Assembly: GCF_000429765.1 (NCBI RefSeq)
Contig: NZ_AUCM01000012.1
Coordinates: 1-64,000 of the forward strand
Source: Gemmobacter nectariphilus DSM 15620
GTDB taxonomy: Bacteria; Pseudomonadota; Alphaproteobacteria; Rhodobacterales; Rhodobacteraceae
Direction of reading: 5' to 3'
Length of the DNA: 64,000 bases
The notes beneath the pieces were generated by a model. The model saw nothing but the letters and a program-made list of their open reading frames with translations. It had not been told where the DNA came from and searched no databases. The translations under genes were made by a program, and so were the position numbers. This document shows positions 33,790-43,396 of the stretch, piece by piece (positions within the stretch are counted from its first letter, which is position 1; each line of letters opens with the position of its first letter).

Positions 33790-33807
33790 GGTCAGGGGCG
33801 CGCGGCC

Positions 33808-35472
33808 TTAGTTGGCCTGTCTGCGCAGGAACGCCGGAATTTCGATCCGGTCCTGTTCGTGGTCCTGCTCGTCATCATAGGCGGCATGGGCCGGAGGCTG
33901 GGGCTGGGCACGCGCGGTCGCCTGGGCGGCCTGCGGCGCGGCATCGCCGTGACCCGACATCCTGCCGATCAGCGAGCCAAGACCAAAGCGCGAGCGCGCA
34001 GGCTCTTCGGCGCGCGGCTGGGCCGGCTGCGGCGCCGCGGCGCGCGGCTGATGCGCCGGGGCTGCTGCGGACGGGGTCTTGGCGACCGCATCGCGCAGAC
34101 GCGCGAGCGCCTCGGGCGAGGGGGTGCCGGCCGGCGAGCGGCGCGGGGCGACAAAGGTGCTGGCATCGGCCTCGATCGAGGGCGGGGCCGGGCGGGCTGC
34201 CGGCTGGGGCTGCGGCGCGCGCGTCTGGTAGACCGGCGGCGGCACTTCGGGTTCGGCCTGCTGATAGGTCGGCTGGGCGCGCGGCGCGGGGGCGGGCTGG
34301 TGGAACAGATCCTGTTCCGGCAGCTCGGCCTCGACCGGGGCCTGCGGCTGGGCAGGCGCCGGCTGGAAGGCGGCGACCGGCGCGGGGGCGGGTTGCGGCG
34401 CGGGGGCAGGCGCGGCAGCGGCGGGCGCGACGAACCCCTGGGGGGCGCGGGGCTGGGCCTGCTGCGGCAACTGGCGCGAGGCGGGCGGCGCCATGTTGGC
34501 ATGCGAGGCGTCGATGCCGGTGGCCACGACCGAGACGCGGATCTTGCCTTCCATCGTCGGGTCCATCGTCGAGCCGACGATGATGTTGGCGTCGGGATCG
34601 ACCTTTTCGCGGATCAGGCCCGCGGCCTCGTCCAGCTCGAACAGGGTCAGGTCATAGCCGCCGGTGATGTTGATCAGCACACCCTTGGCGCCGTGCAGGC
34701 TGATTTCGTCCAAGAGCGGGTTGGCGATGGCCTTCTCGGCAGCCTCGACAGCGCGGTTCGCGCCCTCGGCCTCGCCGGTGCCCATCATGGCCTTGCCCAT
34801 CTCGTCCATCACCGAGCGCACGTCGGCAAAGTCGAGGTTGATCAGGCCCGGCTTGACCATCAGATCGGTCACGCCCTTGACGCCCTGATAGAGCACGTCA
34901 TCGGCCATGGCGAAGGCTTCGGTGAAGGTGGTCTTTTCATTCGCCAGCCGGAACAGGTTCTGGTTCGGAATGATGATCAGCGTATCGACGACCTTTTGCA
35001 GCGCCTCGACGCCTTCTTCGGCCTGACGCATCCGCTTGGCGCCTTCAAAGGCGAAAGGCTTGGTCACGACGCCGACGGTCAGCACGCCCAGCTCCCGCGC
35101 GGCCTGCGCGATGATCGGCGCCGCACCCGTGCCGGTGCCACCGCCCATGCCGGCGGTGATGAAGCACATGTGCACGCCTGCCAGATGGTCAACGATCTGC
35201 TCGATGGATTCTTCGGCGGCAGCGGCCCCGATCTGCGGCTTGGCGCCGGCACCCAGCCCTTCGGTGACGCGGGTGCCCAGCTGGACACGATGCGAGGCAC
35301 GGCTTTGCGCCAGCGCCTGAGCATCGGTGTTGGCGACGACGAAATCGACACCCTCCAGCTGCTGGTCGATCATGTTGTTGACCGCATTGCCACCAGCACC
35401 GCCCACACCAAACACCGTGATCCGGGGTTTCAGCTCGGCGCTCTCGTCATTCACGATAAGATTCAAAGCCAT
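33808..35472 (-). CDS. ftsZ: Cell division protein FtsZ
   Basis: 554 residues. Tubulin-like GTPase core with [14 protein letters not shown] and signature [14 protein letters not shown] at about 108-121. A long Pro/Ala/Gln-rich linker (about residues 325-535) leads to the conserved C-terminal peptide [11 protein letters not shown] that binds FtsA and other partners. The long linker explains the length above the usual 380-400 residues and is typical of alphaproteobacteria. Own promoter region upstream and a strong terminator after it. Confidence 0.97.
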   Translation of the reverse strand: MALNLIVNDESAELKPRITVFGVGGAGGNAVNNMIDQQLEGVDFVVANTDAQALAQSRASHRVQLGTRVTEGLGAGAKPQIGAAAAEESIEQIVDHLAGVHMCFITAGMGGGTGTGAAPIIAQAARELGVLTVGVVTKPFAFEGAKRMRQAEEGVEALQKVVDTLIIIPNQNLFRLANEKTTFTEAFAMADDVLYQGVKGVTDLMVKPGLINLDFADVRSVMDEMGKAMMGTGEAEGANRAVEAAEKAIANPLLDEISLHGAKGVLINITGGYDLTLFELDEAAGLIREKVDPDANIIVGSTMDPTMEGKIRVSVVATGIDASHANMAPPASRQLPQQAQPRAPQGFVAPAAAAPAPAPQPAPAPVAAFQPAPAQPQAPVEAELPEQDLFHQPAPAPRAQPTYQQAEPEVPPPVYQTRAPQPQPAARPAPPSIEADASTFVAPRRSPAGTPSPEALARLRDAVAKTPSAAAPAHQPRAAAPQPAQPRAEEPARSRFGLGSLIGRMSGHGDAAPQAAQATARAQPQPPAHAAYDDEQDHEQDRIEIPAFLRRQAN

Positions 35473-35654
35473 TGTCCTGCCGCCTGCCCTTGTTTCGACT
35501 GTGTCAGTCCCGGCCCTGTCCCGAAGGCCGCATTTTCACTGATTCTATCCACAGCCAGCCCGCGCGTCACGCGAAAAACGACCACTTTGCCCCAAATATT
35601 GAGCCATTCGCGACCAGACCAGCGGGATTTCGCCACATCTACGTCATCTAGCGG
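35473..35654 (-). promoter_or_regulatory. ftsA-ftsZ intergenic region, probable ftsZ promoter
   Basis: 182 bases. On the minus strand GATAGAATC at about 35541-35549 gives a plausible -10 (TAGAAT) overlapping a GANTC methylation site (GAATC, 35541-35545). In Caulobacter, ftsZ transcription depends on GANTC methylation, so the site may tie expression to the cell cycle here. No confident -35 was seen. AAATATT near 35590 resembles the box core, but lacks the rest of the element. Confidence 0.35.
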
Positions 35655-36998
35655 TTACCAGTTATCCCGGAACCACCGCATGGCGCGCCGCAGCGAACGG
35701 GCAGGATAGCGCTCGGCCGGGATCTCGAAATCCCACCATTCGTCCTGCGGATGCGCGGCAAACAGGCAAAGGCCCACCGCACTGGCAAAGGTCGCCCCGG
35801 CGGCCGCCTGCGGCAGCCCCTGCACCCGCAGCGGACGGCCCAGCCGGACCCGTTGCCCCAGGATGCGGGCCGCCAGCCCGTCGATACCGGGGATCAGGCT
35901 GCCACCGCCGGTCAGCACGATCTGCTGGCTGGGCAGGTGTTCGAACCCCGCTGCATCCAGACGCGCGCGGACCTCTTCAAGGATTTCCTCGACCCGCGGG
36001 CGCATGATGCCGATCAGCTCGGTCCGGCTGATGCGGCGGCGATCCTTTTCCCAATCGCCGGTATCGGCGGTCAGCTCGATCATCTCGCGGTCGTCCATGC
36101 CGGTTGCATGAACCCCGCCGTGAAAGGTCTTGATCCGCTCGGCCATGGCCAGCGGGATTTGCAGACCCATGGCGATATCGCGGCTGACCAGATCGCCGCC
36201 CATGCGCACGGCATCGGCATAGATCATGTGCTTCTTCATGAAGATCGAAATGCCGGTCGCGCCGCCGCCCATGTCGATGCAGGCCGCGCCCAGTTCCTGT
36301 TCGTCCTCGACCAACGCGGCCAGCCCGGCGACATAGGCCGACGAGGCAATCCCCGCCACCTCGAGATCGCAACGTTTCAGGCAGTGCAGCAGGCATTCCA
36401 CCGCCGCGCGCTCGACCGACAGCAGATGCATGTCGACCGACAGGTTGTGCCCGATCTGCCCGCGCGGATCGGCCAGACCCGAGCGGGTGTCGAGCTGGAA
36501 GTTCACCGGCTGGGCGTGCAGCACCTCGCGCCCTTCGCCAAGGTCGGGCATCTCGCACGAGGCAAGCACGCGGGCGATATCCTGTTCGGTGACCACATTG
36601 TCAGCCAGCCGCTGCGCCCCGGCCAGACCATAGCTGCGCGGCCCTGCCCCCGAGAAACAGGCGATCACATGGTCCACCCGCTGACCGGCGGCCTTTTGCG
36701 CCGATTGCACGACCGTGCGGATGGCCCGCTCGGCCTCTTGCAGCCCGTCGATTTCCCCGAACCGGATCCCGCGCGAGCGGGTGGTCGCAGCGCCGATCAC
36801 CCGGAACTGCGATTGCCCCGCCATCGGGCCGACGCCATCGTCCGAGCGGAACTGGTCCGGCCCGTCAAAGCGCAGGATCAGGCAGGCGGTCTTGGAGGTG
36901 CCCACATCCAGCACGGCGATCACGCCGCGCTGCATCGCCGCCTTGCGCATCTGCCGCATCGCGCGCTGGGACTGGTAGAGATCGGTCACGGCACTCAT
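35655..36998 (-). CDS. ftsA: Cell division protein FtsA
   Basis: 447 residues. Actin-fold protein: AVLDVGTSKTACLILRF (phosphate 1), AACIDMGGGATGISIFMKKH (phosphate 2), IVLTGGGSLIPGIDGLAARI (adenosine motif). Amphipathic C-terminal helix RSLRRAMRWFRDNW anchors FtsZ to the membrane. Its ATG overlaps the ftsQ stop by four bases. Has a somewhat extended N-terminus ([20 protein letters not shown]). Confidence 0.96.
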   Translation of the reverse strand: MSAVTDLYQSQRAMRQMRKAAMQRGVIAVLDVGTSKTACLILRFDGPDQFRSDDGVGPMAGQSQFRVIGAATTRSRGIRFGEIDGLQEAERAIRTVVQSAQKAAGQRVDHVIACFSGAGPRSYGLAGAQRLADNVVTEQDIARVLASCEMPDLGEGREVLHAQPVNFQLDTRSGLADPRGQIGHNLSVDMHLLSVERAAVECLLHCLKRCDLEVAGIASSAYVAGLAALVEDEQELGAACIDMGGGATGISIFMKKHMIYADAVRMGGDLVSRDIAMGLQIPLAMAERIKTFHGGVHATGMDDREMIELTADTGDWEKDRRRISRTELIGIMRPRVEEILEEVRARLDAAGFEHLPSQQIVLTGGGSLIPGIDGLAARILGQRVRLGRPLRVQGLPQAAAGATFASAVGLCLFAAHPQDEWWDFEIPAERYPARSLRRAMRWFRDNW

Positions 36999-37870
36999 CC
37001 TCCGGTTTGGGCAAGTCGGATCTGGCGCAGGGTATCGGCCCCTTCGGCAGACAGGCGCAGGGTGGGGCGGCGGTCGCTGCGCAGATCGACCGCCGTGATG
37101 TCTCGGGACAGGATGCCTTCGGCCTGATCGAGGGCGATCAGCCGCTCCAGCGCGCGGACCGGGTTGTCCTCGGGCAGCAAGATACGCTGGTCACGGTCCA
37201 GCACCAGATCCCAGCGGCGCTCGCCCATGCGCACGAGCCCGCGCAGGCGCGGCACCAGCGGCCCCGCGGCCTGCACCAGCGCCAAGGCCTCGGGGGCGGA
37301 TGCGGCCGCACCCTCGCCCGCGATCAGCGGCAGATCGCCGCGCAAGCTGCGCGCCCCGATCCGCGCGACCCGGTGCCCGCCGGCATCCACCAGCCAGACC
37401 CCATCGGGCGCGCGCCAGACCAGCGCGGGCAAGCGTTCGGTCACGTTGATCTGCAAGACGCCGCCCGCGACGATGCGCAGATCGGCCCGTTCCACCGCAT
37501 CAAAGGTCTCGACCAGCGCGCGCGTCTCGCCCAGGTCGATCCCGAACGAGGATTTCGGCAGATCGAACCCCAGCCCGGCGCGGATCGCCTCGGCCAAGAG
37601 GGGCGAGGCGCCTTCGATCGAGACAAGGTTCACCATGAACTCGGGGCGGTTCTGGAATTCGCTGCGCAGCTCGGCATAGGTGTCGAACAGCGCCTGGCGG
37701 CGGCCCGCATCGGCCATCCACAGCCCGGCCACCGCAGCGGTCAGCGCCAGCGGCAGCCCTGCCCGCACGGCCAGGCGAAAGGCGGGCGTCAGCCACATCC
37801 GGTTCAGGCGATAGGCCCAGCGGGACGGCGCCGGGTCGCGGCGCTGGGGCGTCTCTCTCAGCGCCCGCAT
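36995..37870 (-). CDS. ftsQ: Cell division protein FtsQ
   Basis: 291 residues. Basic cytoplasmic N-terminus, one membrane helix at about 34-53 ([20 protein letters not shown]), then the POTRA domain ([20 protein letters not shown]) and FtsQ domain ([20 protein letters not shown]). Links the divisome across the membrane. The start at 37870 overlaps the ddl end by 13 bases; the longer frame upstream is within ddl. Confidence 0.93.
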   Translation of the reverse strand: MRALRETPQRRDPAPSRWAYRLNRMWLTPAFRLAVRAGLPLALTAAVAGLWMADAGRRQALFDTYAELRSEFQNRPEFMVNLVSIEGASPLLAEAIRAGLGFDLPKSSFGIDLGETRALVETFDAVERADLRIVAGGVLQINVTERLPALVWRAPDGVWLVDAGGHRVARIGARSLRGDLPLIAGEGAAASAPEALALVQAAGPLVPRLRGLVRMGERRWDLVLDRDQRILLPEDNPVRALERLIALDQAEGILSRDITAVDLRSDRRPTLRLSAEGADTLRQIRLAQTGG

Positions 37871-38781
37871 GAGGCATCCTCCACCAGCCAGGCGCACAGA
37901 TCGGGGAACGGGATCCCGCAATGCGCGGCCTGTTCGGGGGCCAGCGAGGTGGGCGTCATGCCCGGCTGGGTGTTGGTCTCCAGCACGATCAGCCCGGCGA
38001 TGCCGCGCGCCTCGTCCCAGCGGAAATCGGTGCGGCTCAGCCCGCGGCACCCCAGCGCCCGATGCGCGCGCAGGGCATAGTCCATGCAGGCATCGTGGAT
38101 CGCCGCCGGCACCTCGGCCGGGATCACATGGCGCGACCCGCCCGGCGTGTATTTCGCATCATAATCATACCAGCCATCGGTGATGATATCCGTCACCGCC
38201 AGCGGACGGTCGCCCAGCACGGCACAGGTCAGCTCGCGCCCCGGCACATAGGTTTCCACCATCACCTGCGCCGGCATCTCGGCGCCCAGCCTTGGCGGGC
38301 GGTTCGCGCCTTCGGGTACGATGTAGACACCGACCGACGACCCTTCGTTATAGGGTTTCACCACATAGGGGGTCGCCATCAGGTGCCGCGCCTCGACCTC
38401 GGCCTTGTCCGCGATCAGGCTTTCGACAACCGGCAGACCGGCCGCGCGATAGACATCCTTGGTGCGCTGCTTGTCCATCGCCAGCGCCGAGGCCAGCACC
38501 CCAGAATGGGTATAGGCAATGCCCAGCCATTCCAGCAGGCCCTGGACGCAGCCATCCTCGCCCCAGCGGCCATGCAGGGCGTTGAAGGCGACATCGGGCT
38601 TGATCTCGGCCAGCCGCATGGCCAGATCGGGGCCGCAATCGACCTCGATCACCTCATAGCCTGCCGCACGCAGAGCGGTGGCGCATTCGCGCCCGGACGA
38701 CAGGGAAACCTCGCGCTCGGCCGAGGGTCCACCCATCAGAACTGCCACTCTGGCGGCTGTCCTGCCCGAACTGCCCGCCAT
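37858..38781 (-). CDS. ddl: D-alanine-D-alanine ligase
   Basis: 307 residues of the ATP-grasp fold. Motifs: [53 protein letters not shown] and [15 protein letters not shown]. Makes D-Ala-D-Ala for peptidoglycan. Normal length; co-transcribed with ftsQ, which it overlaps. Confidence 0.96.
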   Translation of the reverse strand: MAGSSGRTAARVAVLMGGPSAEREVSLSSGRECATALRAAGYEVIEVDCGPDLAMRLAEIKPDVAFNALHGRWGEDGCVQGLLEWLGIAYTHSGVLASALAMDKQRTKDVYRAAGLPVVESLIADKAEVEARHLMATPYVVKPYNEGSSVGVYIVPEGANRPPRLGAEMPAQVMVETYVPGRELTCAVLGDRPLAVTDIITDGWYDYDAKYTPGGSRHVIPAEVPAAIHDACMDYALRAHRALGCRGLSRTDFRWDEARGIAGLIVLETNTQPGMTPTSLAPEQAAHCGIPFPDLCAWLVEDASCGR

Positions 38782-38846
38782 CTTCTGCCTCTGGGGCCTT
38801 TTCGGCCCTTGTTATGCTGCCGGGGTCTTGGCCCCTTTGGTCGTTT

Positions 38847-39770
38847 TCAGGCGGCCGGTTCGCCGACGCGCATGATTTCCCATTCTAGCCAGATTCCGGC
38901 CGTCTGGAAAACCCTGTTTCGCACCTCTTCGCCAAGTGATTCGAGATCCGTGGCCGTCGCGCCACCCGTGTTGGTCAGAAAATTGGCATGTTTTTCCGAC
39001 ATCTGCGCCCCGCCGATCCGCGCGCCCTGCATGCCCGCGTCCTGGATCAGCTTCCAGGCCTTCAACTCGTGGGTGTCATCGGCCCTGCCCGTGCTGGAAA
39101 AACCGGCCGGATTTCGAAAGGTCGATCCGGCAGTGCGGTCCTTGACGGGCTGGCTGGCATCGCGCCGGGCCAGCTGATCCTCCATCCGCTGCTGCAATGC
39201 GGCAGGATCGCCCTCGCATGCGCGGAAAACCGCCGATACCACAATCGCGCCCTCGGGCAGATGCGATTGACGATAGCGCAGGTCCAGCGCGGCGGCGGGC
39301 AGAACCTCGACCTTGCCCTGCCGCGTGACCACGCGCACCTCTTCCAGCACATCGGTGACATAGCTGCCATAGCAGCCGGCATTCATCCGCACGGCGCCGC
39401 CGATGGTGCCGGGGATGGTGCGCAGAAAGGTCAGATCGCGCCCCGCTGCGGCCGCCAGCTGCGCGACCCGCGCATCCAGCGCCGCCGCCCCGGCGATCAC
39501 CCGATCGCCCTGCACCTCGACCCCGGCAAAGGCGCGGCCCAGCCGGACGACCACCGCCCGCAGGCCGCCATCGCGCACGATCAGGTTGGACCCTGCGCCC
39601 AGCGGAAACACCGGAACGGCCGGGTCCAGCGCGGCCAGAAAGGCGCAAAGATCAGCCTCGTCCGCAGGCAGCACCACCGCATCCGCCGGCCCGCCAACCC
39701 GCAGCCAGGTCAGATCGGCCATCGCCTTGCCCTCGATCAGACTGCCCCGCAGCGACGGATAACCGGCCAT
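38847..39770 (-). CDS. murB: UDP-N-acetylenolpyruvoylglucosamine reductase
   Basis: 307 residues of a FAD enzyme. [69 protein letters not shown] (catalytic Ser) and [17 protein letters not shown]. Completes UDP-MurNAc. The start at 39770 has AGGAG nine bases upstream; the in-frame ATG at 39791 does not. It is the first cluster gene in this window: murC, often just upstream in relatives, is absent and an unrelated operon begins 150 bases away. Confidence 0.95.
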   Translation of the reverse strand: MAGYPSLRGSLIEGKAMADLTWLRVGGPADAVVLPADEADLCAFLAALDPAVPVFPLGAGSNLIVRDGGLRAVVVRLGRAFAGVEVQGDRVIAGAAALDARVAQLAAAAGRDLTFLRTIPGTIGGAVRMNAGCYGSYVTDVLEEVRVVTRQGKVEVLPAAALDLRYRQSHLPEGAIVVSAVFRACEGDPAALQQRMEDQLARRDASQPVKDRTAGSTFRNPAGFSSTGRADDTHELKAWKLIQDAGMQGARIGGAQMSEKHANFLTNTGGATATDLESLGEEVRNRVFQTAGIWLEWEIMRVGEPAA

Positions 39771-39804
39771 AGCACACTCCTGCCCGCCCATCCCCGACAG
39801 GCGG

Positions 39805-39856
39805 CTTCATCTGTCCAAAAATATCCCGCGGGGGTGCGGGGGCGCGAAGCCCCCGC
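39805..39856 (+). repeat. Box element copy 8 with hairpin
   Basis: Box CTTCATCTGTCCAAAAATAT with CCCGCGGGGGT, then hairpin GCGGGGGC/GCCCCCGC (loop GCGAA) at 39836-39856. Read on the minus strand it follows the enoyl-CoA hydratase gene by 66 bases as hairpin then GGGATATTTTTGG. It also marks the synteny break next to murB. Confidence 0.78.
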
Positions 39857-39921
39857 CGCAACGATAGCCACAGGGCGCAAGGCGCGGCAGACCTAGCCCC
39901 CGCAGCCGCCCGCGACAAGCC

Positions 39922-40698
39922 TTAGCAGCCCTGAAACCGCGCCGGGCGCTTTTGCAAGAAGGCCGCGACACCTTCGCGGAAATCCGCCGTGCGGGCGCAT
40001 TCGCCTTGCAGCCGCGCCTCCAGCGCCAGTTGCCCGGCGTGGTCATTGTCCCCGGCGGCACGCAGCGCGGCCTTGGCCCGCACAAAGGCCTGGGTCGGCC
40101 CATCGGCCAGGAACCGCGCCCGCGCCTGCCAGACTTCGGCAAAGGCATCGTCCGCCGCCGCTTCCCAGATCAGCCCCCAGTCGGCGGCCTGCCGGGCGGT
40201 GATGCGGTCGGCGAACAGCGCCATCCCCATCGCGCGCGGCATGCCGATCTGGCGCGGCAGCCACCAGGTGCCGCCCGCATCCGGGATCAGGCCGATCCGG
40301 GTGAAGGCCTGCAGGAAATAGGCGCTTTCCGCCGCGATCACCACATCGGCCGTCAGCGCAAGGCTGGCCCCGGCCCCCGCTGCAGGACCGTTCACCGCAG
40401 CGATCACCGGCACGGGGCAGTCCATCAGGGCGCGCATCATCGGATCATAGGTCTCCTTGAGCCCCTGTTCCGCGTCGAACACCTCGGCTTGCGCCGCCTC
40501 GGACAGATCCTGCCCGGTGCAAAAGGCCCGCCCCTCGCCGGTCAGCACGACGGCGCGCGCCTTGCCCCCCGCGCGGTGCAGCGCATCGGCCAGTTCGGCG
40601 CACATCTGCCGGTTCAGCGCATTCATCACCTCGGGCCGGTTCAGCGTGATCCGCGCCAGCCCGCCATCGACCTCGTAGCGGATCGCCTGATAGTCCAT
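39922..40698 (-). CDS. Enoyl-CoA hydratase/isomerase (PaaG-like)
   Basis: 258 residues of the crotonase fold. Oxyanion segments AVVLTGEGRAFCTGQDLSEA and VNGPAAGAGASLALTADVVI; GLIPDAGGTWWLPRQIG is the stretch typical of PaaG (ring 1,2-epoxyphenylacetyl-CoA isomerase) and related isomerases. No other paa gene is near, so the substrate is uncertain. GGAGG seven bases before the ATG at 40698. Follows ccmH by 66 bases on the same strand. Confidence 0.87.
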   Translation of the reverse strand: MDYQAIRYEVDGGLARITLNRPEVMNALNRQMCAELADALHRAGGKARAVVLTGEGRAFCTGQDLSEAAQAEVFDAEQGLKETYDPMMRALMDCPVPVIAAVNGPAAGAGASLALTADVVIAAESAYFLQAFTRIGLIPDAGGTWWLPRQIGMPRAMGMALFADRITARQAADWGLIWEAAADDAFAEVWQARARFLADGPTQAFVRAKAALRAAGDNDHAGQLALEARLQGECARTADFREGVAAFLQKRPARFQGC

Positions 40699-40764
40699 CT
40701 TATGCCTCCCTGTTGCCGGGGGCATCATGCCGGTTTCCGCGCAGCGCGGAACCCCGACCTTGCG

Positions 40765-41217
40765 TCAGGTCTTGAGGATCTCGTCGAGCCGCGCCTTCTC
40801 GGCCTCGCTCAGGGCCTCGACCGGGGCGGTATCGGCCACCCGGCGGCGGCGCAGATACAGGGCAGCCGCCCCAAGCCCCAGAACCAGCATCGCCGGCCCC
40901 GCGATCCACAGCAGAAGGTTCGACCCCGAGGCGGTCGGCCGCAGCAGCACATATTCGCCGTAACGGTCGACGATGAATGCCACCACCTCGGTGTTGCTGT
41001 CGCCCGCGACCAGCCGCTCGCGCACCAGAAGCCGCAGATCGCGCGCCAGTTCAGCATTCGATTCGTCGATGCTTTCGTTGCGGCAGACCAGACAGCGCAG
41101 ATCCTTGGAAATCTCGCGCGCCCGCGCCTCCATCGCCGGATCGGGCAGCACCTCGTCAGGCTGCACGGCCAGCGCGGGACTGGCCAGCAGCGTCAGGGCA
41201 AGGACAAGCCATTTCAT
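40765..41217 (-). CDS. ccmH: Cytochrome c maturation protein CcmH
   Basis: 150 residues. Signal peptide MKWLVLALTLLASPALA, then the heme-lyase motif LRCLVCRNESIDES with the redox Cys pair, a membrane helix at about 103-121 and a short C-terminal tail. Reduces apocytochrome c for heme attachment with CcmF. The ATG overlaps the ccmF stop by four bases. Lacks the TPR (CcmI-like) part, as is usual in this group. Confidence 0.94.
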   Translation of the reverse strand: MKWLVLALTLLASPALAVQPDEVLPDPAMEARAREISKDLRCLVCRNESIDESNAELARDLRLLVRERLVAGDSNTEVVAFIVDRYGEYVLLRPTASGSNLLLWIAGPAMLVLGLGAAALYLRRRRVADTAPVEALSEAEKARLDEILKT

Positions 41218-43181
41218 TCCGCAGGCACCCCCTGCGGCGATTTGCGCGCCCCGGCAGCAATGCGATAGCGCCGGTCGGACAGGCTGATCAGCCCGCCAAG
41301 CGCCATGATGATGCACCCGCCCCACAACCAGTTGGCCAGCGGCTTGATATAGCTGCGCACCGCCCAGCCGCCACCATCCTGCGGATCGCCGATCACCAGA
41401 TAGACATCGCGCAGGAAGCCGTAATCGATCGCGGCCTCGGTCGTCGGCATTCCGGCCACCGGATAGACCCGCTTTTCCGGGAACAGGGTAAAGGTCTTGT
41501 CGCCGTCCACCACGCGCATTTCGGCCATGGTGCTGCGATAGTTCGGCCCGCGTTCCTCGTGCACATCGACAAGGGTGATGGCATAGCCGGCCACGTCAAA
41601 GGTCTCGCCCTCCTTGACGACGCGAATATCCTCGACCTGCCAGGCGGTCAGGGCCGCAACGGCAAAGATCGTGATGCCAAGGCCACCATGCGCCACCGCC
41701 TTGCCCCAGTCGGCCCGCGGCAGACGCGTCAGGCGGCCCAGCCTGGCCCCCAGATCGCCGCGCCCGCAGCGCTGCCACAGATCGGCCGAGGCGCCCAGCA
41801 CCACCCACAGCCCCAGCGCCAGCCCCACCGGCCCCAGCGCGCTGCGCCCGGTCTGCATGGCAAAGGCCAGCGCCCCACCCGCCAGCGACAGCGCCAGCAC
41901 CCCCCACAGGGGGCGCATGGCCCGGCCCACATCGGCGCGCTTCCACGGCAGGATCGCCCCCAGCGGCAACAGCAGTGCCAGCGCCACCACAAAGGGCGTG
42001 AAGGCTGCGTTGAAGAACGGCGGGCCGACGGAAAGCTTGCGGTCCCACAGCATCTCGGCCACCAGCGGCCAGATCGTCCCGATAAACACCACAAAGGCAG
42101 ACACGGCCAGCAGCACGTTGTTCATCACCAGCGCCGATTCGCGGCTGAAGGTGGCAAAGACCCCCTTGGCCTCCATGATGCCGGCCCGCGCGGCATAAAG
42201 CGTCAGCGCCCCGCCGACAAAGACCGCAAAGATCAGCAGCACGAAGATGCCCCGCTCGGGGTCATTGGCAAAGGCATGGACAGAGGTGATGATCCCCGAA
42301 CGCACGATGAACGTGCCGATCAGGCTGAACCCGAAGGCCAGGATCGAAAGCAGGATGGTCCAGCTTTTCAGCGCCTCGCGCTTTTCGACCACGATGGCAC
42401 TGTGCAGCAGCGCGGCAGCGATCAGCCAGGGCATGAAGCTGGCGTTTTCCACCGGATCCCAGAACCAGAACCCGCCCCAGCCCAGCTCGTAATAGGCCCA
42501 CCACGACCCCAGCGCGATGCCGATGGTCAGGAAGACCCAGGCCGCCAGCGTCCAGGGCCGCACCCAGCGGCCCCAGGCGGCATCGACCCGCCCCTCGATC
42601 AGCGCAGCCACCGCAAAGCTGAACGCCATGCTCAGGCCGACATAGCCCAGATACAGGAACGGCGGGTGAAAGGCCAAACCGGGGTCTTGCAGCAGCGGGT
42701 TCAGATCCTGCCCGTCCAGCGGCGGAATGGCGATCCGGTCGAACGGGTTCGAGGTCAGCAGCATGAAGGCCAGGAACGCGACCCCGATGGACCCTTGCAC
42801 CCCGATCACCCGCGCCTTCAGCGTCGGCGGCAGATTGCCCCCGAACCAGCTGGCACAGGCGCCGAACAGCGCCAGGATCAGCACCCACAGCAAGAGCGAT
42901 CCTTCGTGATTCCCCCACACGCCCGAGACCTTGTAGATCATCGGTTTCAGCGTATGGGAATTCGCCACCACGATCCGCAAGGAAAAGTCCGAGGTGACAA
43001 AGGCATGGGTCAGCGCCGCAAAGGCAAAGCCCAGCAGCAGGAATTGCGTGACCGCCGCCGGATCGGCCACGGCCATCCAGCCCGGCCAGCCCTTCCAGGC
43101 CCCGATCAGCGGCATCACGGTCTGCACCAGCGCAATGGCCAGGGCAAGGGTCAGGGCGAAATGTCCGAGTTCTGCGATCAT
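41214..43181 (-). CDS. ccmF: Cytochrome c heme lyase subunit CcmF
   Basis: 655 residues, about 14-15 membrane helices. Heme-handling WWD segment GWGGFWFWDPVENASFMPWL; periplasmic His motifs around SGVWGNHEGS and FHPPFLYLGYVG. Ligates heme to apocytochrome c. The start at 43181 begins MIAELGHFALTLALAIALVQ; the longer frame to 43418 crosses a repeat. ccmE, often next to ccmF, is not adjacent here. Confidence 0.96.
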   Translation of the reverse strand: MIAELGHFALTLALAIALVQTVMPLIGAWKGWPGWMAVADPAAVTQFLLLGFAFAALTHAFVTSDFSLRIVVANSHTLKPMIYKVSGVWGNHEGSLLLWVLILALFGACASWFGGNLPPTLKARVIGVQGSIGVAFLAFMLLTSNPFDRIAIPPLDGQDLNPLLQDPGLAFHPPFLYLGYVGLSMAFSFAVAALIEGRVDAAWGRWVRPWTLAAWVFLTIGIALGSWWAYYELGWGGFWFWDPVENASFMPWLIAAALLHSAIVVEKREALKSWTILLSILAFGFSLIGTFIVRSGIITSVHAFANDPERGIFVLLIFAVFVGGALTLYAARAGIMEAKGVFATFSRESALVMNNVLLAVSAFVVFIGTIWPLVAEMLWDRKLSVGPPFFNAAFTPFVVALALLLPLGAILPWKRADVGRAMRPLWGVLALSLAGGALAFAMQTGRSALGPVGLALGLWVVLGASADLWQRCGRGDLGARLGRLTRLPRADWGKAVAHGGLGITIFAVAALTAWQVEDIRVVKEGETFDVAGYAITLVDVHEERGPNYRSTMAEMRVVDGDKTFTLFPEKRVYPVAGMPTTEAAIDYGFLRDVYLVIGDPQDGGGWAVRSYIKPLANWLWGGCIIMALGGLISLSDRRYRIAAGARKSPQGVPAE

Positions 43182-43286
43182 GGGCAGATCATAGCCGCAG
43201 CCGCCCGCCCCGCCAATGCCCTGCGCGCCCATGTCGCGGGGCGGGCGAAACAGCCCTGTCCGCGACGCGCCGCTCCCTTGCTTCCC

Positions 43287-43338
43287 CTTCATCTGTCTGG
43301 AAATATCCTGCGGGGGTCCGGGGGCGCAAAGCCCCCGG
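43287..43338 (+). repeat. Box element copy 9 with hairpin, between divergent genes
   Basis: Box CTTCATCTGTCTGGAAATAT then hairpin CCGGGGGC/GCCCCCGG (loop GCAAA) at 43318-43338. It lies upstream of both ccmF and the amidase gene, so it cannot be a terminator of either; its promoter-region position is exceptional. Confidence 0.75.
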
Positions 43339-43396
43339 TGCCTCGGGTGCAGCATGGCAACCGCCGCGATAGAGCGGACGGGACACGGGGACGGAT

